Below are positions 31,901-46,900 of a stretch of 64,000 nucleotides of DNA, one piece after another. The DNA is taken from positions 4,143,501 through 4,207,500 of the forward strand of contig NC_084767.1 in the NCBI RefSeq assembly GCF_028858725.1, in the 5' to 3' direction. Origin of the DNA: Colius striatus. Lineage: Eukaryota > Chordata > Aves > Coliiformes > Coliidae. The notes below the pieces were generated by a model, which worked only from the letters and a program-made list of their open reading frames with translations, did no database searches and was not told where the DNA came from. Within the stretch, counting starts at the first letter, position 1. The number at the start of each line of letters is the position of its first letter. Made by a program: the position numbers and the translations under genes.

Positions 31901-34900
31901 TTTAAGCAGTGAAACTATTCCCCTCGCTCCATAACCTCAACCAGGAGGCCATGAATGCGTTCTCTTTATGGGGAGATGCTCTGATTTTAAGCAGTACCAT
32001 TTAACAGGCAAAAACTACTGCGCTTATCACTATGCCAAATGTCTGTGGTTAACCCCAGGATCCATGGCAAATTCACAGCACAGTGACAATGGCAGCACTG
32101 ACCAACAAGCAGTACAAAAGTTTAGTTTATGCTGAACTTTTTGAAATGTGACATGTAAAGTGAAACCTCTGCTAAAGCAATGCCTTTTGTCCTGCACAGG
32201 AAGCATCTCCCACATGGTACAGAACATTAGGATAATTCTTCATACCTAAGGAGCAGGCATGAGTTAGAGTGGGTTCATTGAGAAGACTGTTGAGGTGCTA
32301 TAATGTTGCCCTTCACAGTGCTCAAGTGTTTTTGGGGCAAACTCATTACTAACAAAGAGCATCAGATAACTTTCTCAGTAGCAAAATGAGTTGCCCTGGC
32401 ACAATGTCTGTCTGGACCTCAGCCCAGTGCTGATCACCACTAACTGGTCTCCAGAGCAACTGTGATGCAAAAGGCCACGCTGGAGATACAGGAATGGGCT
32501 AAAGCGGTGGAAAGGACTTCAGAACAGATCATGTCATCAAAATAGGGCAAAGAAACCTAGGACAAAAAGTATTTTGATCCCCTGCAGCACTGCTCCCCTC
32601 TCCAACCTTTTCAATGTCACCTTGAACACTGTAAAGCTTTACAGCCAAAGCTGCCCTACTGTAAACATTCCTAGCCCAAATGAAAGCAAGGGCAGGCCAT
32701 CTGTACCGGGGTTAGATGGTCCAGACTGACAGTCACAATATAGCATCAGTGAAAAGGATCTGCCTCTAAGTCATCCACATCTGACAAGGGTCTGGCACAC
32801 CTGTCTCATGTACAGCATAACAGCTACTGCAGATATCAGTGTCATCCACATGTCTCAGTAGGAAGGACAGTCAGTTGGAATGGCCCCAAGTGGGCTGCCT
32901 GAGACTACTGACATTTATAAGACCAAACAAAGAAGACAAAAATCAGTTGTAAAACTCTTCTTCAGCAGTCTAGCTGCCAGCACGTGCCTGACCAACTTTA
33001 CAGACAGGATGGGGCAAAATTCTAGCTGAGGCCACCTCAAACCCAAAAGGTCACTGTGGCAGCCAGTGAGGAAAGGCTCTCCTGTGGACTCCTTATGTAA
33101 ACTCTGAAACATGGTATCAGATTCAACAAAGATGCTATTTATATGCATACAATGGCCTATCAGCAGTAAGTCAATGCTAGCTATGGACATGACAAAGAAT
33201 AATGCCAGCTGTCAATCATTTCCAAACACCATTTCCCACTAAAAACAATTCCACACCCTTACGCTCAGCAAGATGCAGAAGAAACTTATGACAGCATATT
33301 GTTAGGGAAAGAAGTAGAAGCAATATGAGATGCCAAGCCACAAAATGCTGATGTTTGAGCTTTTTTAGGATTAAATTTTGAAACCAAGCAGACGTGTTAA
33401 GGAGAGAAGCTCTTAAACCACGACACTTAGATTTTGCTTCAAGTCCCTTTCTCTTGGTATTCGTATATCCTAGAGATCACAAACGTTTCCAAAGTGAAGT
33501 GAAGGAAACTTGGTGTTTATCAGAAGCTGCAAAATCAAAATCTTTAAGTGCAACACAGTCCCACTGTTTATGTTACTTCCAATTAAAATATTCAAACAGT
33601 TTAAAAATCAAAATCTGAAGTCTTCATCCCAGCCAATTTATCAACTACTTCACATTCTACCATGCCTCACTGGCACAGCAGACTGCAGCCTAAATTTTAA
33701 GCCTCAGGGCCCATTTTTTAAAGTTCTGAAAGACCTTTAAATAGCTCTTTGCTTAAGTAGCAGTTTGGACAGTACAGCTTTGTTATAGATGCTGAGATCA
33801 GTACTGCAGGATGTTATCTGCGTAGATCAAAACATAACTTGTCAGGAGAACACCTCTGGAATTCAATAATGCATCTCTTCTCCACTTCTTCCCAGGAGTA
33901 AATGGCTGGAACTAGCATACCCATATTAAGCCAAGCAGCAGCACTGAGTAAAACAACTGCCCTATATTCTCTGCAAGTTAGATCCCATCATTAGAGACAC
34001 GGTTTATTGCAGCATACCACACTAGCTCCGCTTCCAAGTTTCTGACATGCTGCAATAGTGCCCATCGTGCCTAGACAGAGTTTGGCACTGCTGGAACAGG
34101 ATCATTTTCTTTCTTCTTGTGCCTAGCTATTAAATGAAATTGTCAGAGCACAGGGCTTACCAGTTACCTCACTCACACTTCAGTACAACTGCAGTGATGT
34201 CCTGCTTTATTTCAATCATGTCACAATGCTCTGAAGCAGAAACTCAATTCTTTTGGACAAGAGAGGCTCAGAAGAGAAATGAAAGGCAGGCAGGAGAAGG
34301 GAAATTAAAGACTTGGAGTCACTCACCGATGTGATAAACCTGTACAAAGGCTGTCGCCTCTCTGTGTATTTCACTGTGATGGGGCTCAAATCGTAACGAA
34401 ACCAGATGGCTGGGATGATGCGGCCAGTGTGGCTGTAGGCCACGTACTCCTAGAAAGAAAGTGGGGGGAGAAAATGGCAGAAAATGTGAGCAATCTCATT
34501 CCAGATAGTCTGCAATAAAACTGTTTCTGTGGATCTGACTCTTACTCCTCTGTTTTCTACTAAGGATCAGACGGAAAGAAGCAAACAGTTAATTCTTGTA
34601 TGACTGCTTACCCCCCATCCTTATCACACACCAAAGTAAGTTCTTCAGTGTGATAATGATACAGCTGGGAACATAGGGTGAGAGTGCTTACTCTCACCTT
34701 CATTCAAAGTTACAGAAGTAAACAGAAAGGCTGTCATTGATTTCCCAAGCTTAGATCTGCTCTATTTAAATACAAGAGGTCTCTAAGTGGTGGCAGGTGA
34801 AGTTTTTGTTCTGTCAGTATGTAAATCATACACTGGGATATTCATCAAACAAATGGAATTTAGTTTGCAAGAATGTGAAAATCCTTCTGGTCCATGCACT

Positions 34901-37900
34901 CAGAATAGCAAGCAGCAGCTCCTGCCTGCAAGGCCCCCTCAGCACTGGGACCAACAATGTGAATTCTCTGCCCACTCAGCATGAATCACCTAGAGCCATG
35001 TTTAAAAATCATGCTGAAAGCCAAAATGAAACTGTATACAGAGAAATATTGGCAAAAGTTCAAAAAATATTCCAAGCTGGTTCAGAAGAGATGTCTCTAG
35101 TTGCCAGTGATAATCTCTAATTAATTTCTTTAATAACAGGTACAGTGCAAGCTATCAGCCACAGGACAACACTCCAAGACATACTGCAGAATGACAATGT
35201 AGAACAGATACTAACATCAACTCAGTATCACAAGTCACATCTTTTGAGCAAATATTTTGTCTGTGCTCTCACTGGAAATAGTTAGCAGTTTTCAAGGATC
35301 TGGACTTTTATCTTGACAGACTGAAGAAAAATCAGAGAAAAGCAGTCTGAGGACTCAGGCAATCCCATGAGAGCCACCAGCACTTGGCATTGCACCACTG
35401 CTTCTTTAGCCAGCTGCTCTCCCCTTCTTTAGTCTGACATGCTTGCCAACTCAGATGACCCCTTCTGTTTTAATCCTCATTCACACAGAGGCAGAGACAA
35501 CCTCAAATACTTCAAAAGGCCAATGTCAGGCCAGTCTTCAAAAAGGGCAGGAAGGACGACTCAGGAAACTCCAGGCCGGTCAGCCTCACCTCCATCCCTG
35601 GAAAAGTGATGGAACAGCTCATCCTGAATGTTATCACTGAACATATGAAGGATAAGATGGTTATCAGGGGGAGTCAACATGGCTTCACCAAGGGGAAATC
35701 CTGTTTAACCAACCTGATGCTTTCTATGAGTGCATAACCAGCTGGCTGGATGAGGGGAGAGCAGCGGATGTCATCTACCTTGACTTCAGCAAGGATCTGA
35801 CACTGTCTCCCACAACATCCTCATCAGAAAGCTCAGGCAATGTGGCTTGGATAAGTGGACAGTGAGGTGGATGGAGAGCTGGCTGAATGACAGAGCCCAG
35901 AGGGTGGTGATCAATGGCACAGAATAGAGTTGGAGGCCTGTGGTCAGTGGAGTTCCACAGGGATTGACTCTGGGGCCAGTCTTGTTCAACATCTTCATCA
36001 ACAACCTGAATGAGGGGACAGAGTGTACCCTCAGCAAGTTCCCTGCTGGCACCAAACTGGGAGGACTGGCTGATTCCCCAGAGGCTGTGCTGCCAGTCAG
36101 TGGGATCTCAACCGGCTGGAGAGTTGGGCAGAGAGGAACCTCATGAGGTTCAACAAGGACAAGTGCAGAGTCCTGCAGCTGGGAAGGAACAACCCCATGC
36201 ACTAGTACAGGCTGCGGGTCCAACTGCTGAAGAGCAGCTCTGCAGACAGAGACCTGTGAGTGCTGATTGATAATAAGCTAAATATGAGCCAGTAATGTGC
36301 CCTCATGGCCAACGAGGCCAATGGCAGCCTGGGATGCATCAAGAAGAGTGTGGCCAGCAGGTCAAGGGAGGTTCTTCTTCCTCTCTACTCTGCCCTGGTG
36401 AGGCCTCATCTGGAGTCCTGTGTCCAGTTCTGGGCTCCTCAGCTCAAGTGGGATAGGGAACTGCTGGAGAGTCCAGCACAGGGACACCAAGATGATCATG
36501 GGACTGGAACATCTTTCATATGAGAAAAGGCTGAGGGAACTGGGGCTGTTTAGTCTGGAGAAGAGGAGAGTGAGGGGAGATCTTATTAACATGTATAAAT
36601 ATCTAAAGGGTGGGTGTCAGGAGGTTGGGACATCCCTTTTTTCTATAGTATCCGGCAACAGGACAAGGGGTAATGGGATGAAGCTGGAACACAAAAAGTT
36701 CCACTTAAACATAAGAAAAAAAACTATTTCACTGTGAGCTGAGGGAGCCCTGGCACAGGCTGCCCAGAGGGGTTGTGGAATCTCCTTCCTTGGAGGTCTT
36801 CAAGACCCACCTGGACATGTTCCTATGTGACCTGATCTAGGTGACCCTGCTTCTGCAGGGGGGTTGGACTAGATGATCTCTAAAGGTCCCTTCCAACCCC
36901 TACCATTCTATGATTCTATGAAAAAGACAAAGAAAAGAAAAGCAAATAGAACATCTATGAGCATGAGACAAAAAAAGTATAACTTTGGTTCCTGTGAGTT
37001 CAGAGGAAGCTAGTGAAACAGCATCTCCATCCTTTAACCTCATCTGTATCTCAAATTCCACTCTATTTAGGATTTTTTCCTATGGATGACAAGAGAAGTA
37101 GAATGTGGCTGAAGTCTCTGGTCATAATACATTCAGGGCTTCCATTGCAGAAGTTCTGCAGTGTGTCTTGGGACAGTGGCTATCTGGGAAGTGAGGAAAC
37201 AGAAGGTCTAGGAGGTAAAAGGGAAGAGGAGCCAGGCAGTTCACACTTAAGACTATTTGTCTCTTCGTACCAGTCAATTTGTGCCAGACTATTCCAATGG
37301 CTTCCAGTTTCTGTTTCCCACTGATCAGCATGGGAATCAAGGACTAAAGCATCACTAAGGGAATTTTTCTTTTCAATGGGAACAGAAAACAGAGGCAGGG
37401 CTGTTTCTCTGCACTTCAGTTTTGATAGAACTGACCTCATTTTTTCCTTCCTCTCCCCTTTTCCCCACCAGCAATCCTGCCCTACTGAGTCAGTCTTGGC
37501 TGAATGCCCCAATTTGCAACCACACTCACAGAAGTGTCAAAAGCTCCTGCCGTCTATTTTCCATATTACTTTCAGAACTTGCGTTGCACGAGTCTTATCA
37601 GAACAACAGTTGTGACACTAAGCAGAACAAACACATCGTAATCTGAATAGAGGGAGACATCCAAGTCATCGGGACACGCTGTACAAAGCAAGACCAAAAG
37701 TCACTAGAAAGGAACGTTAATCTCAGGCCTAGTCCATGGGAGTGTGTGCTTGATACTCAGCTATGGCATACTAGCAGTAATTGATATGATAAACAGATGC
37801 TGGACTTGCAATTAACACCTGACTGGCAAATAATTTTGAATTGAAAGAGGCTTTTAACCTCAAAAACTAAATAAGATCTTTTAAGAAATAAAATACAAAG

Positions 37901-40900
37901 TCTTCCCATTTAATGTAAATTACTTGAATTGTAAAGTTACAGCAGCTATCATAACCCACTGTAACAAACTACCCACTGTGCAACAGACGTAATTGCTGCC
38001 ACAAGTTCAGTGGCTTAACATCTGAAATCAGTTGTTAAGAACCCTAACTTATTTGTCTGATACATCCATCACATTTGAGATTGTTTTATTAATAAAGTGC
38101 TGTTTTGTATGTTTGGTTGGATTGAAGTTTCCATCCAAATGCACCTTGACATAAGTCAGAAGAGCTCCTGAAGCATGTAACAACCTTCCACACCATTTAT
38201 AGCAATCTACATCAGTTAGAATGATGTATGGGAAAAGGCAGGAGCAAGAATACATTTCTCTAGAATTTAAACAATACCACCACATGCTATGACTAGCCCT
38301 CGCAATCCCAGCCCTGGTAAAGGCTAGCATCAGGAGAAACAGGAAGCCCTGCTCTGAGGAGCTTCAGTTCCTTCTCCTCCCAGCAGGGGCTACTGCTCGC
38401 CTACAAACAACCATATGCGGCTGCAGAGCAGAGGAGCAAGAGGGAGGAGGAAGGGTGAGGGAAGATTCTCCATGCACCCGCTGGGTTGCAATGAGGAGCT
38501 TCTCTGAGAACCACCCACTTCTTTACCTTATTTGCTACAGTATATTGGTAGGAGTATCGCTGCTTGCCACTCATGTCTTCATACACTGTTGGGACTATCT
38601 TCAATATGTAATCGTGAGATGCAAGAGCTGTAGTCAGGGAAGGAAAGGATACGTTAGCACTCTAAGAAAGGAATCTCAGCCTACATGCTTTAAAGTAAAT
38701 GTGCAAACAACTAAAACAAGCCACTGAAAAGGTATATTCTGCCTCCTTATCACTGAATCATAGAATGGTAGGGCTTGGAAGGGACCTCTAGAGCTCATCC
38801 AACCCAACCTCCTGCAGAAGCAGGTTCATGTCAATCAGGTCACACAGGAATGTGCCCAGGAGGATTTGGAAAACCTTCAGAGATGAAGCCCCCACACCCT
38901 CCCTGGGCAGCCTGTGCCAGGGCTCCCTCATCTCACAATAAAATAGTTTTTCCTTATTTTTAAGTGGAACTTTTTGTGTTCCAGCTTCTTCCCATTACCC
39001 CTTGTCCTGTCACTTGGGACAACAGAAGAAAAGTGGCACCCCATCCTCTTGACAGAAGCATTTAGAATGTGTTTAAGTGTTATCTCAGATTCTGTGATGA
39101 ACTGACAATTTCACATCCTATTTTGTGTTCTTTGTACAAAACTTTGTAAGGTAGTTGGATGACATCAGAACCTGCCCACCATTCTAAGACTGTAGCACCA
39201 CAACTCACAGAGCTGAGTTTGGGTCACTTGAACCTTCCTAACCGCTTGCAACTACAAATGATAACACTTATCAGCATCACAAAAAGCTGTCCTGGTTAAA
39301 CCAAGAGCTAGCTAAGGTCAGAGCTGCAGCTCACTGAGCTGCTTTTGACAGAAAAAGCTGAGGCATCACAACCTGTGTAGTCCTATTTCTTGATCCTTCC
39401 TTCCTTCCTTCCTTCCTTCCTTCCTTCCTTCCTTCCTTCCTTCCTTCCTTCCTTCCTTCCTTCCTTCCTCTTCCACCTCCTACAGCTGCTTAACAATTAT
39501 TAATTGTTTATTCCTTTCCATTACTTAAATTACTTGTCTCATTTTTGACATCAGCTGAAGCAGATCTAAAACAGAACTCTTAACTGATTTCTCTGCAGGA
39601 TCCTTTGGCCAAGTGTAACACAATGGCATTTGGCTCCTGGAGATGAAATACAGCACCGCAATTGTCTAACTTCAGGAATGGCCACAGAAATTTTGTTCCA
39701 AGAAGTGGACAAGAGTGATAACCTGTGGGACTCTGAACACTTGAAGGAGAAAAACTACACTAGATTGTAGCATGCACTGGCGATTTCTTTTTGTGTTGGT
39801 GGTCATAAGGAAGAGCAACAAAATCTATCCTTCCAGCTGCAGGGTAGAACTTAGAGGGAACTTAAGAACTTGCTAACTTGCAACACAAGAACAAGGAAAA
39901 GTTCAGGTGGTGGTGAGAGCAGCAAAGGGAAGCTATAGGAATAAGATTTGGATAAAAAACTTAGTAATTCTGAGTCAGTCATAACAGAGCTGTAACAATA
40001 TCCAGGTTACAGAAGGGCTGCAAAGGACCTTTTGCCCTAAGCCTTCTCTATGGTACTGAAGAAAATGGAAATGTCAGTCAGCAATGTCTGGATCATTTTG
40101 GTTAAAGAGGCAAATTAAAGACTTCTGGATACACCAGGGTTGCATGAATGGCCCTGTTTTCCCTCCTGCAGGGCTGAGACCTGCAATCACCAAGAATACA
40201 TACGATTTGAGCTGAGTTTGTCTGCTCCCTCCAAGGCATTGAATGCTCCATGAACATTGTGGACCTGGAAAGCAAAAAAGTATATGAAGAAACTATGCTA
40301 TGACTTGGTAGCCTTGATCTTTGCTTCCCTATCTGATCCTGTAACAGGGAGATCAGCCTGATTCAATCTTTCCAGAAACAAAGCCTCAACCCAGTAACAG
40401 ATGACTTGAAATATCTTTCAGTGACCATCACCACAGAGGTGGGATCCAAGTAAAAATGTTGATTTCACAATGTCTTACAAGATGAAACTTCAAAACCACT
40501 CCAAAGCTAAAGGAATTGCAGTTGGAAGAGGCCAGTTGTGAAATTTCATTGTGAGATGTTTCCTAAGAGCTCTGCATAGTTAACTGTGAAATTAATGTAT
40601 CAGGCTGAAAGGGGAATAAACAGGAGTAACATTCAAGAGTTCTCCATGTCAGAGCAGTTGGGCTTGTACAACTTTAACTCATTAGCCCAGCTTTCACACC
40701 ATTCACACTATGCCCTTGGAGATGGGAAGGACACATGCCAACACTGCCATCCATTCAGCTTTTCCTGCAGCTGGTCCCAGGCATGCAAGTATCTGTTTGC
40801 CCAGAATAACAGGATTTCCATCCCATGGCTTCCAAATACTATGATCTGGAGTCTGATGTCCACCAGTAGAACCATCAATTTGTGAACTCTCTAGACAGGG

Positions 40901-43900
40901 AAAACCCCACAGCAACTGCTGTAGATGAGAGGTTGCATCATTCACATAATGTACAGTAAGCTATATAGAATGGACAAATAACTCCACAACCTAGAAATTC
41001 CTGAACTTAAGCCAGACAACAAGGAAGAAGAGTTTGGAAGAAGTATTTGGTCATGGGTGTGACAGAGTTTCACCTCACTAATAGGGCATTGCAATCTCTC
41101 CTTCCCAGACCCTCTCAATAACTGACAGCACGTGGATGTATTTGTCTCATCCTAATGTCTGTTTCCCTATTGTGAATGTTACAGAGTGGATGATGGTTTG
41201 TAGGAAGCACCAACTGAGCTTGTTTCTCTCCTGAGAAAGGAAACTCTAAAGACAAAATCATCAGCAGGTTCAACTGGCAAGGTGTTGGCAACAAGCACAG
41301 AGCAAAAGCAACAGCTGGACCTTCTACAGTGCCTTTCAGTCTGCTGGCATTTCAAATCTTTTACACATCAGCAGCTGTTTCTGAACTACACCTGCAGACT
41401 GCACATATTCTTTACTCATTGTAAAAAGCATACAAACAAAGAGAAGCCCCTGGACTGGACTAGAATATTATGTTCCATTCCTGATACAGCTGAAAAGCAA
41501 TCTCTTACAGCATATCTAGGCCACAGACTTTAAGGTCTACTTCAAACACTCTAATAGGAAATATTTGAGTGGTTGCTCAGCAAATAACTGTATCTATCCT
41601 GTGAGGTACCTGTATTTTCAGACCTTGTGCTTGCCCTTGGCTCTCCAGCATTCACATTTTTGTTGATACGTAGAAGTTGTCTGCTCTGCCTCTCTCTACA
41701 CAGAGAGTTTGCAAAGCTGGAAGTTACAGGGCTTCCATACAGCCAAAGCCACCAGACATCTCCAAAACCATCTGTTTCTGTGCCATCGGGTCCTTTGGTG
41801 CATCTGCCTCTCTTGACTTTGCAACATGGATGGTGTTTGTAACTCCTAGACTGATGTTTTACCATGATTTTGCTTGTGGAATATTCTGGACTCCCATTAT
41901 AATACTTGCTGACCGTAGATTGCTAATTACTGTCTGCTCTACAAAGTGCACAGGTGTGCTCCTCGGGGGAGCATACTTGTCTGTACCTTGTTAAGTACCT
42001 GGAGGGACTTCAACAAGCAATCAGTTTTTGTCCACAGTACCAAAATTGCTTTGCAACAGAGAGCTTAAGCAAGCCTGTTAAGCCAGACATTCTCAGGACT
42101 CTGCTGCACTACTGAGGCCAAATCTAGTGCTTGAGGTTGTGGCACAGGAGGCTAGTCAGTGGTTTAATAGTACCAACACCTTATTCTCCTGTAACATGGA
42201 CCTCAAAAAGATGCTTGCCAGGGCCTTGAACACCCTGGGCTTTAACCTCTACAAACACATGCAAAGACAAGTAACTGGACATGTAACTCAGAGTCCAACA
42301 GAAGGCTAAAATAATTTCCAAGCCTGCAGCTATCAAGGGAAAACCTGTCACAAAGGTTAAAACTAGGATTATTCAACACCATGATCTAGCACTTAAGAGA
42401 ATGCTATGATTAAAAATGTATAGTCTCCTACTTTCCACATCTCTTTCTTTACCAGGTTACCTGATCTGCAAGAACCTCATTGGTCTGAATTTTGGTCTCA
42501 TTTATGTGAGGGAAAAATGTACAAGAAGTCTGCCACTACTATGTATGAACTATTGTTGAGGAATTGAAGCTCATTTGATGTCAGACAAGAATTAATTCTC
42601 TATTTCAAGCAGACAGGTTTCTCTGGAGCAAACTGCATGTAGCTTAGTCGATTGTTCTGGCTGAGCTGGTAACAACCTACAAAGAACTAACTCCCAGCAC
42701 ATGACCCGAGCGAATGAGAAGCTCCTCACACCTTTTAAGACATGAGCATATATTACATCAAAGCAGGTGGAGACAATCTCAAGTATTCAAAGGTGTATCT
42801 AGGTTGATTTAAAGCTCTCCATACTTGCTGTGCTGCCTGATGAGTCTTGGTAGCACCTGATTAGTGAACATACCATTTTTTAACTTGTGCTGTTAAACCC
42901 AATCAGCAGCACCTACATGCTCCACTCTTGTGTATGAAGATGAGTAGTCAGTTTGTAGCTTTGAAAATACTAATCAGAACTTGCCCAAACCAGGAGCCAA
43001 CTACATGTTTGCTAAACAGGTTTCTCACCACCAGAACTGAAGATGCTTGCTCCTTTCCCCCAACTGTCCAGGCTTCTCATTCATGCTGATTAGCACTTCA
43101 GCTCCATTACTCCAAGACTCCCTTAGAGCAGTGATTTCCCACACAAACTGCAGAACTCCCTATTAGCACTTACCTAGTATTTTTCATAATCTCAGTGTGC
43201 TTTACAGACATTAAGCCAAGCTTATTTATATGTTAATATTTCAACGTTCCCACACAAGATGTTTCCTAAAAGAAGCCGGGAGCGGAGTCAGGAGGACTAC
43301 AAAGCAACGCTTAGACTTGTTAGCATGAAAAAGGGTTTATGAAGTGGGTGTACAAGAAGGAGACTAATGAGATGTCTGTGCTGAGGAAAGAAGATTACAG
43401 AGAGACTATGGGTAAGCAATGTTTAGGGTGAGTCGCAAACTGGGTGTGCACATACATAACTCCCACCTCTGATGCTGGCTGCTTGGAAGTAGGCTAGAGA
43501 AGTGCCGTAATCTGTCCTCATTGAGAAATCAGGAATTATTACATAACTTGCAACACCTGGTGAAACTCTATCCACAGGGCAAGTGCACACATCCAGCTTC
43601 TTCCCAGAGGGGAGCCGGCAGTTCTGAGTCTAACTTGTGTTTCATAGAACAAGTTTGACTAATAGGTGTCTGCTATACAAGTATGGTGAAGTGAATTAAA
43701 AAGAACTTGACTGGTGCCACAGTGAAGACAGTAGCAAGCACACATCTTCCCTTTGCATACTGGCTGCTCCTCTGCAAAGCCAGTCAAGATTAAGGTTGCT
43801 GTACTGCACAGAATTTTGCAAAGCCATGAATCCTCACTTGTACTCCCTGCAGGAAGACAGCCACATAGTTTTCCAAAAGCACTTTCAGTTTTGGATACAA

Positions 43901-46900
43901 ACAGCAAAGTTACTGTATGACAGAACACTGCTCCTTCCTGAACTGGTGGCCTGTGAACAGTTTGTGAACTCTTCTGGACTGAGTGTACATGGTGTGAATG
44001 CAAGAGAAGGTCTTGCTTACCCAGGTAGTCCTTCCTTATGTTCTCCCCACATTGTATGTGACTCTTCCACAAAACCAAAGTGTTTAATGTTAAAATGTCT
44101 CTGATTGCATTCATTCCCCTAGAGCTAGGGAATTTTTAATGAAGAGAACTCACCTGTAACTTGTCCCCAAATGAGAGCTTGTGGATGATGTGAGTCATGT
44201 CAGGATTCTGAGGCTGCGCAGTGGCACTGTGTGTGGACACATGAAAGTTACCAGGGACCTAAAATTAATCAAGACAAGGAAGATAGGATTTCATATTTTA
44301 TCCCTCAAGGCATTGCTAGGCTCTGTGATATGAAGCAGAAATGTCTGAATCTGTCCAGCCCAGCATGTTGCATCTACTTAGCAGTGGACAACCTCTGGCA
44401 CATCAGAGATGGGCTCTGAAATACATTCGTGCACTTGACCAACACCACAATACTGCACAGCGAACCACACTGCAGCCCAAGTCTGGCACCCTCACATTCC
44501 TACTGCTGCTGACTAGGAGGTGATGACTGGATCACTCCCAACTTCAGGGATTCCTAACACTTAAGGCTATGTCTTTCATCCCCATTAAAATAAGATTCAT
44601 GTCTCCAATAGGCAACAAACAATTGCTTAACGTTTTACTCCCACATCTTGCATTTGTATATGTGTCTACTGCTGCAGAACAACTCAAGAAAGCTTTGGAT
44701 ATATCTTTTTTTTGGTAGCACTGGCCATGAGAAACCTTATTTTTGAGAAGATTGTGCATGAGTTTTACATAAAAAGAGAGAAAAACCCCACCAAATACTA
44801 TCAGTCTTCCTATATAAACTAAGCTAGATTTTCAGCTTCCAGCCCTGGCAACAGCTCTTCCAAGCACAGGATTTTCTGGTTTTAATGTTTTAAATAGAGA
44901 GAAATACAAGTTCTGAAAAAAATACAGATTTCACTTCAGGACTTAATTCCAGACAAAAAAAAAGCGAGCATTGGTGACATTCTGATGGGATACACACACA
45001 CACTTTGCAGGTCACTAGCCCTACTCTCTGAAGCCTTTCAGCAGATTGAGCTCAAACACTGTTATGGAAGGTGCAAGAATTCTTTCCTAGCAAGGAAAGG
45101 TTGGGAAATTAAGCAGTCTGAAGCAACACTGAGGAGCAATGTGACACGGCCTAAGACAAGAGTGGGAGGATGGTTATACAACAGCTGCCCATTGTGCTCT
45201 CTGCAGAGATGCCTCACCAGCAGGGCCATGGGAGGCCACATGCCAGCTCCATGTGCTTTCAGGAAACCTAATTTAAATGATTTGAGGAACAGCAGCACAC
45301 TCCTGGGAACACTTTCAGGTGTGGACACAAGCTGTGTCATACACAAGCTCGGTAAACAGGGTGGCAGACTCTAAGGTAAGATCATCTCACTGTTACCCTT
45401 ATTCTCCCTCCTCAGGTTTAAGAATAACGCTCAAGTGCAACCCTTGATCAAGTCTCAAGACCTGGCCATGTCCCATTCCAGATGACAGCTCATGCAGAAG
45501 CCTGCACAATTTCTGTCCAGGGATTGAAGAATTCCAGCTCATATTTGAGAGGCTGAGATTTTCAAAGCCAGAAGCCCTGTGTCAGGTCCCCTACCCCTGA
45601 CAGCAGTCTCAACCACTATATGAAACAATACAATTAGTGGCCTTTCACAGATTAAGCAGAGAAGTTCCTCACAGCAACATCCTTCTGAGTTGCTTTGGTG
45701 AGCAGAACACACCACATCTAGCACATGAAGCCCCAAGTTTTTCAGCTCTGTGCTTTGGGAATTAACAGAACAAGAACTACCTTTCAATAAGCCCTTTCCC
45801 AGTTTTGTGGACTCTCAGCTCCCAGTAATCTTGGTGGCTTAGAGACGAGGAAAGAAACGTCCTCTTTTTAAGTCCCTAATCCTTTCCATGCCACAGAATC
45901 AGCATGAGGTTCTGCCTGTTATTTTTAGATGCGATTTAACATGACCTAGGAGGAAAAGAAGGAAGTAGGATTTTGTAGCCTGTGGTACATGAAGAGGCGT
46001 GAATCAAGGGTGTGCTGCTCTTAGGACATCAGTGGGCCCCACCACTGCCTCCCCCACCCCAGCTAGTCATCTCCAGCATTACATAGCAAGATTATTCAAT
46101 TCTGAACACACCCATCCCAGAGAGGATCCTCCTCCAGGCCTGGATTTTCATTCTTTGAGACAGAAGTGGAGCATCCCAACAAAGCATGCGCAGAGTCCCC
46201 GTGCATGCCGCTTCTGTTATGCTGGCAACCTCTAGCAGGGAACATTCCTGTCATTCTGTGGCTCTTGGAACAAAAGAGCACTTGGACAGAGACATTGCCA
46301 AAGACCTCTGCACAGCCAGTCACATTTTGGAGGTGCAAAAGTTCTAAGGAGTGAACACAGAAGCCATTCGGCATTTGTAGGGAGTTCACACATCCCTTAA
46401 ACACTGGCTGCTGCACTGAGGGAGGCAGCGCTGGCTGCAGCACAGGGCTGCTCTCTGCTATTAAGCACTGCCATCTCCATTACCTGGTCTGGAGAATGAA
46501 GGAAAAACACCTGATCAAACACATTTTCTGTAGGTTTGCCCACACAGTTCTGCTGCACTGAGACTTAACCTTACCACTGATAAGAGACATGAACATACAC
46601 TCTACAGGAGAGACACTGACACACACATTTTCATGAGCATTTTATAAATGGATCGTGCTGGCATTTCTCCAGCCAACACATGCTCACCCACTGTCATTGT
46701 TACTCACCTTGTTGATGCTGAAATGGCCCTCAAACCTGCAGCCATCCCCATTATTGAGAGGTATCTTCATTGAGTTGTCAATATGACCCACTTCATGCCT
46801 TCCCATTTCATCTTGGATGTCCAGTCCAACTACTGCATAGGTGGGAGGGGATGAGACAAAAATCAAAACAAAAGAAATATCAGGAAGGTTGCATAGGAGA

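Larger units (their letters stand above)
38628..40203 (-). other. ERGIC1 intron 7
   Basis: 1.6 kb containing a CR1 fragment and a long pure (TTCC)n microsatellite. Confidence 0.9.

Noticed and set aside
35500-36922. Possible retroviral or intact LINE polymerase
   Set aside because: It is a 5'-truncated CR1 non-LTR element with frame changes and stops; no LTRs, no gag or envelope, no intact reverse transcriptase.
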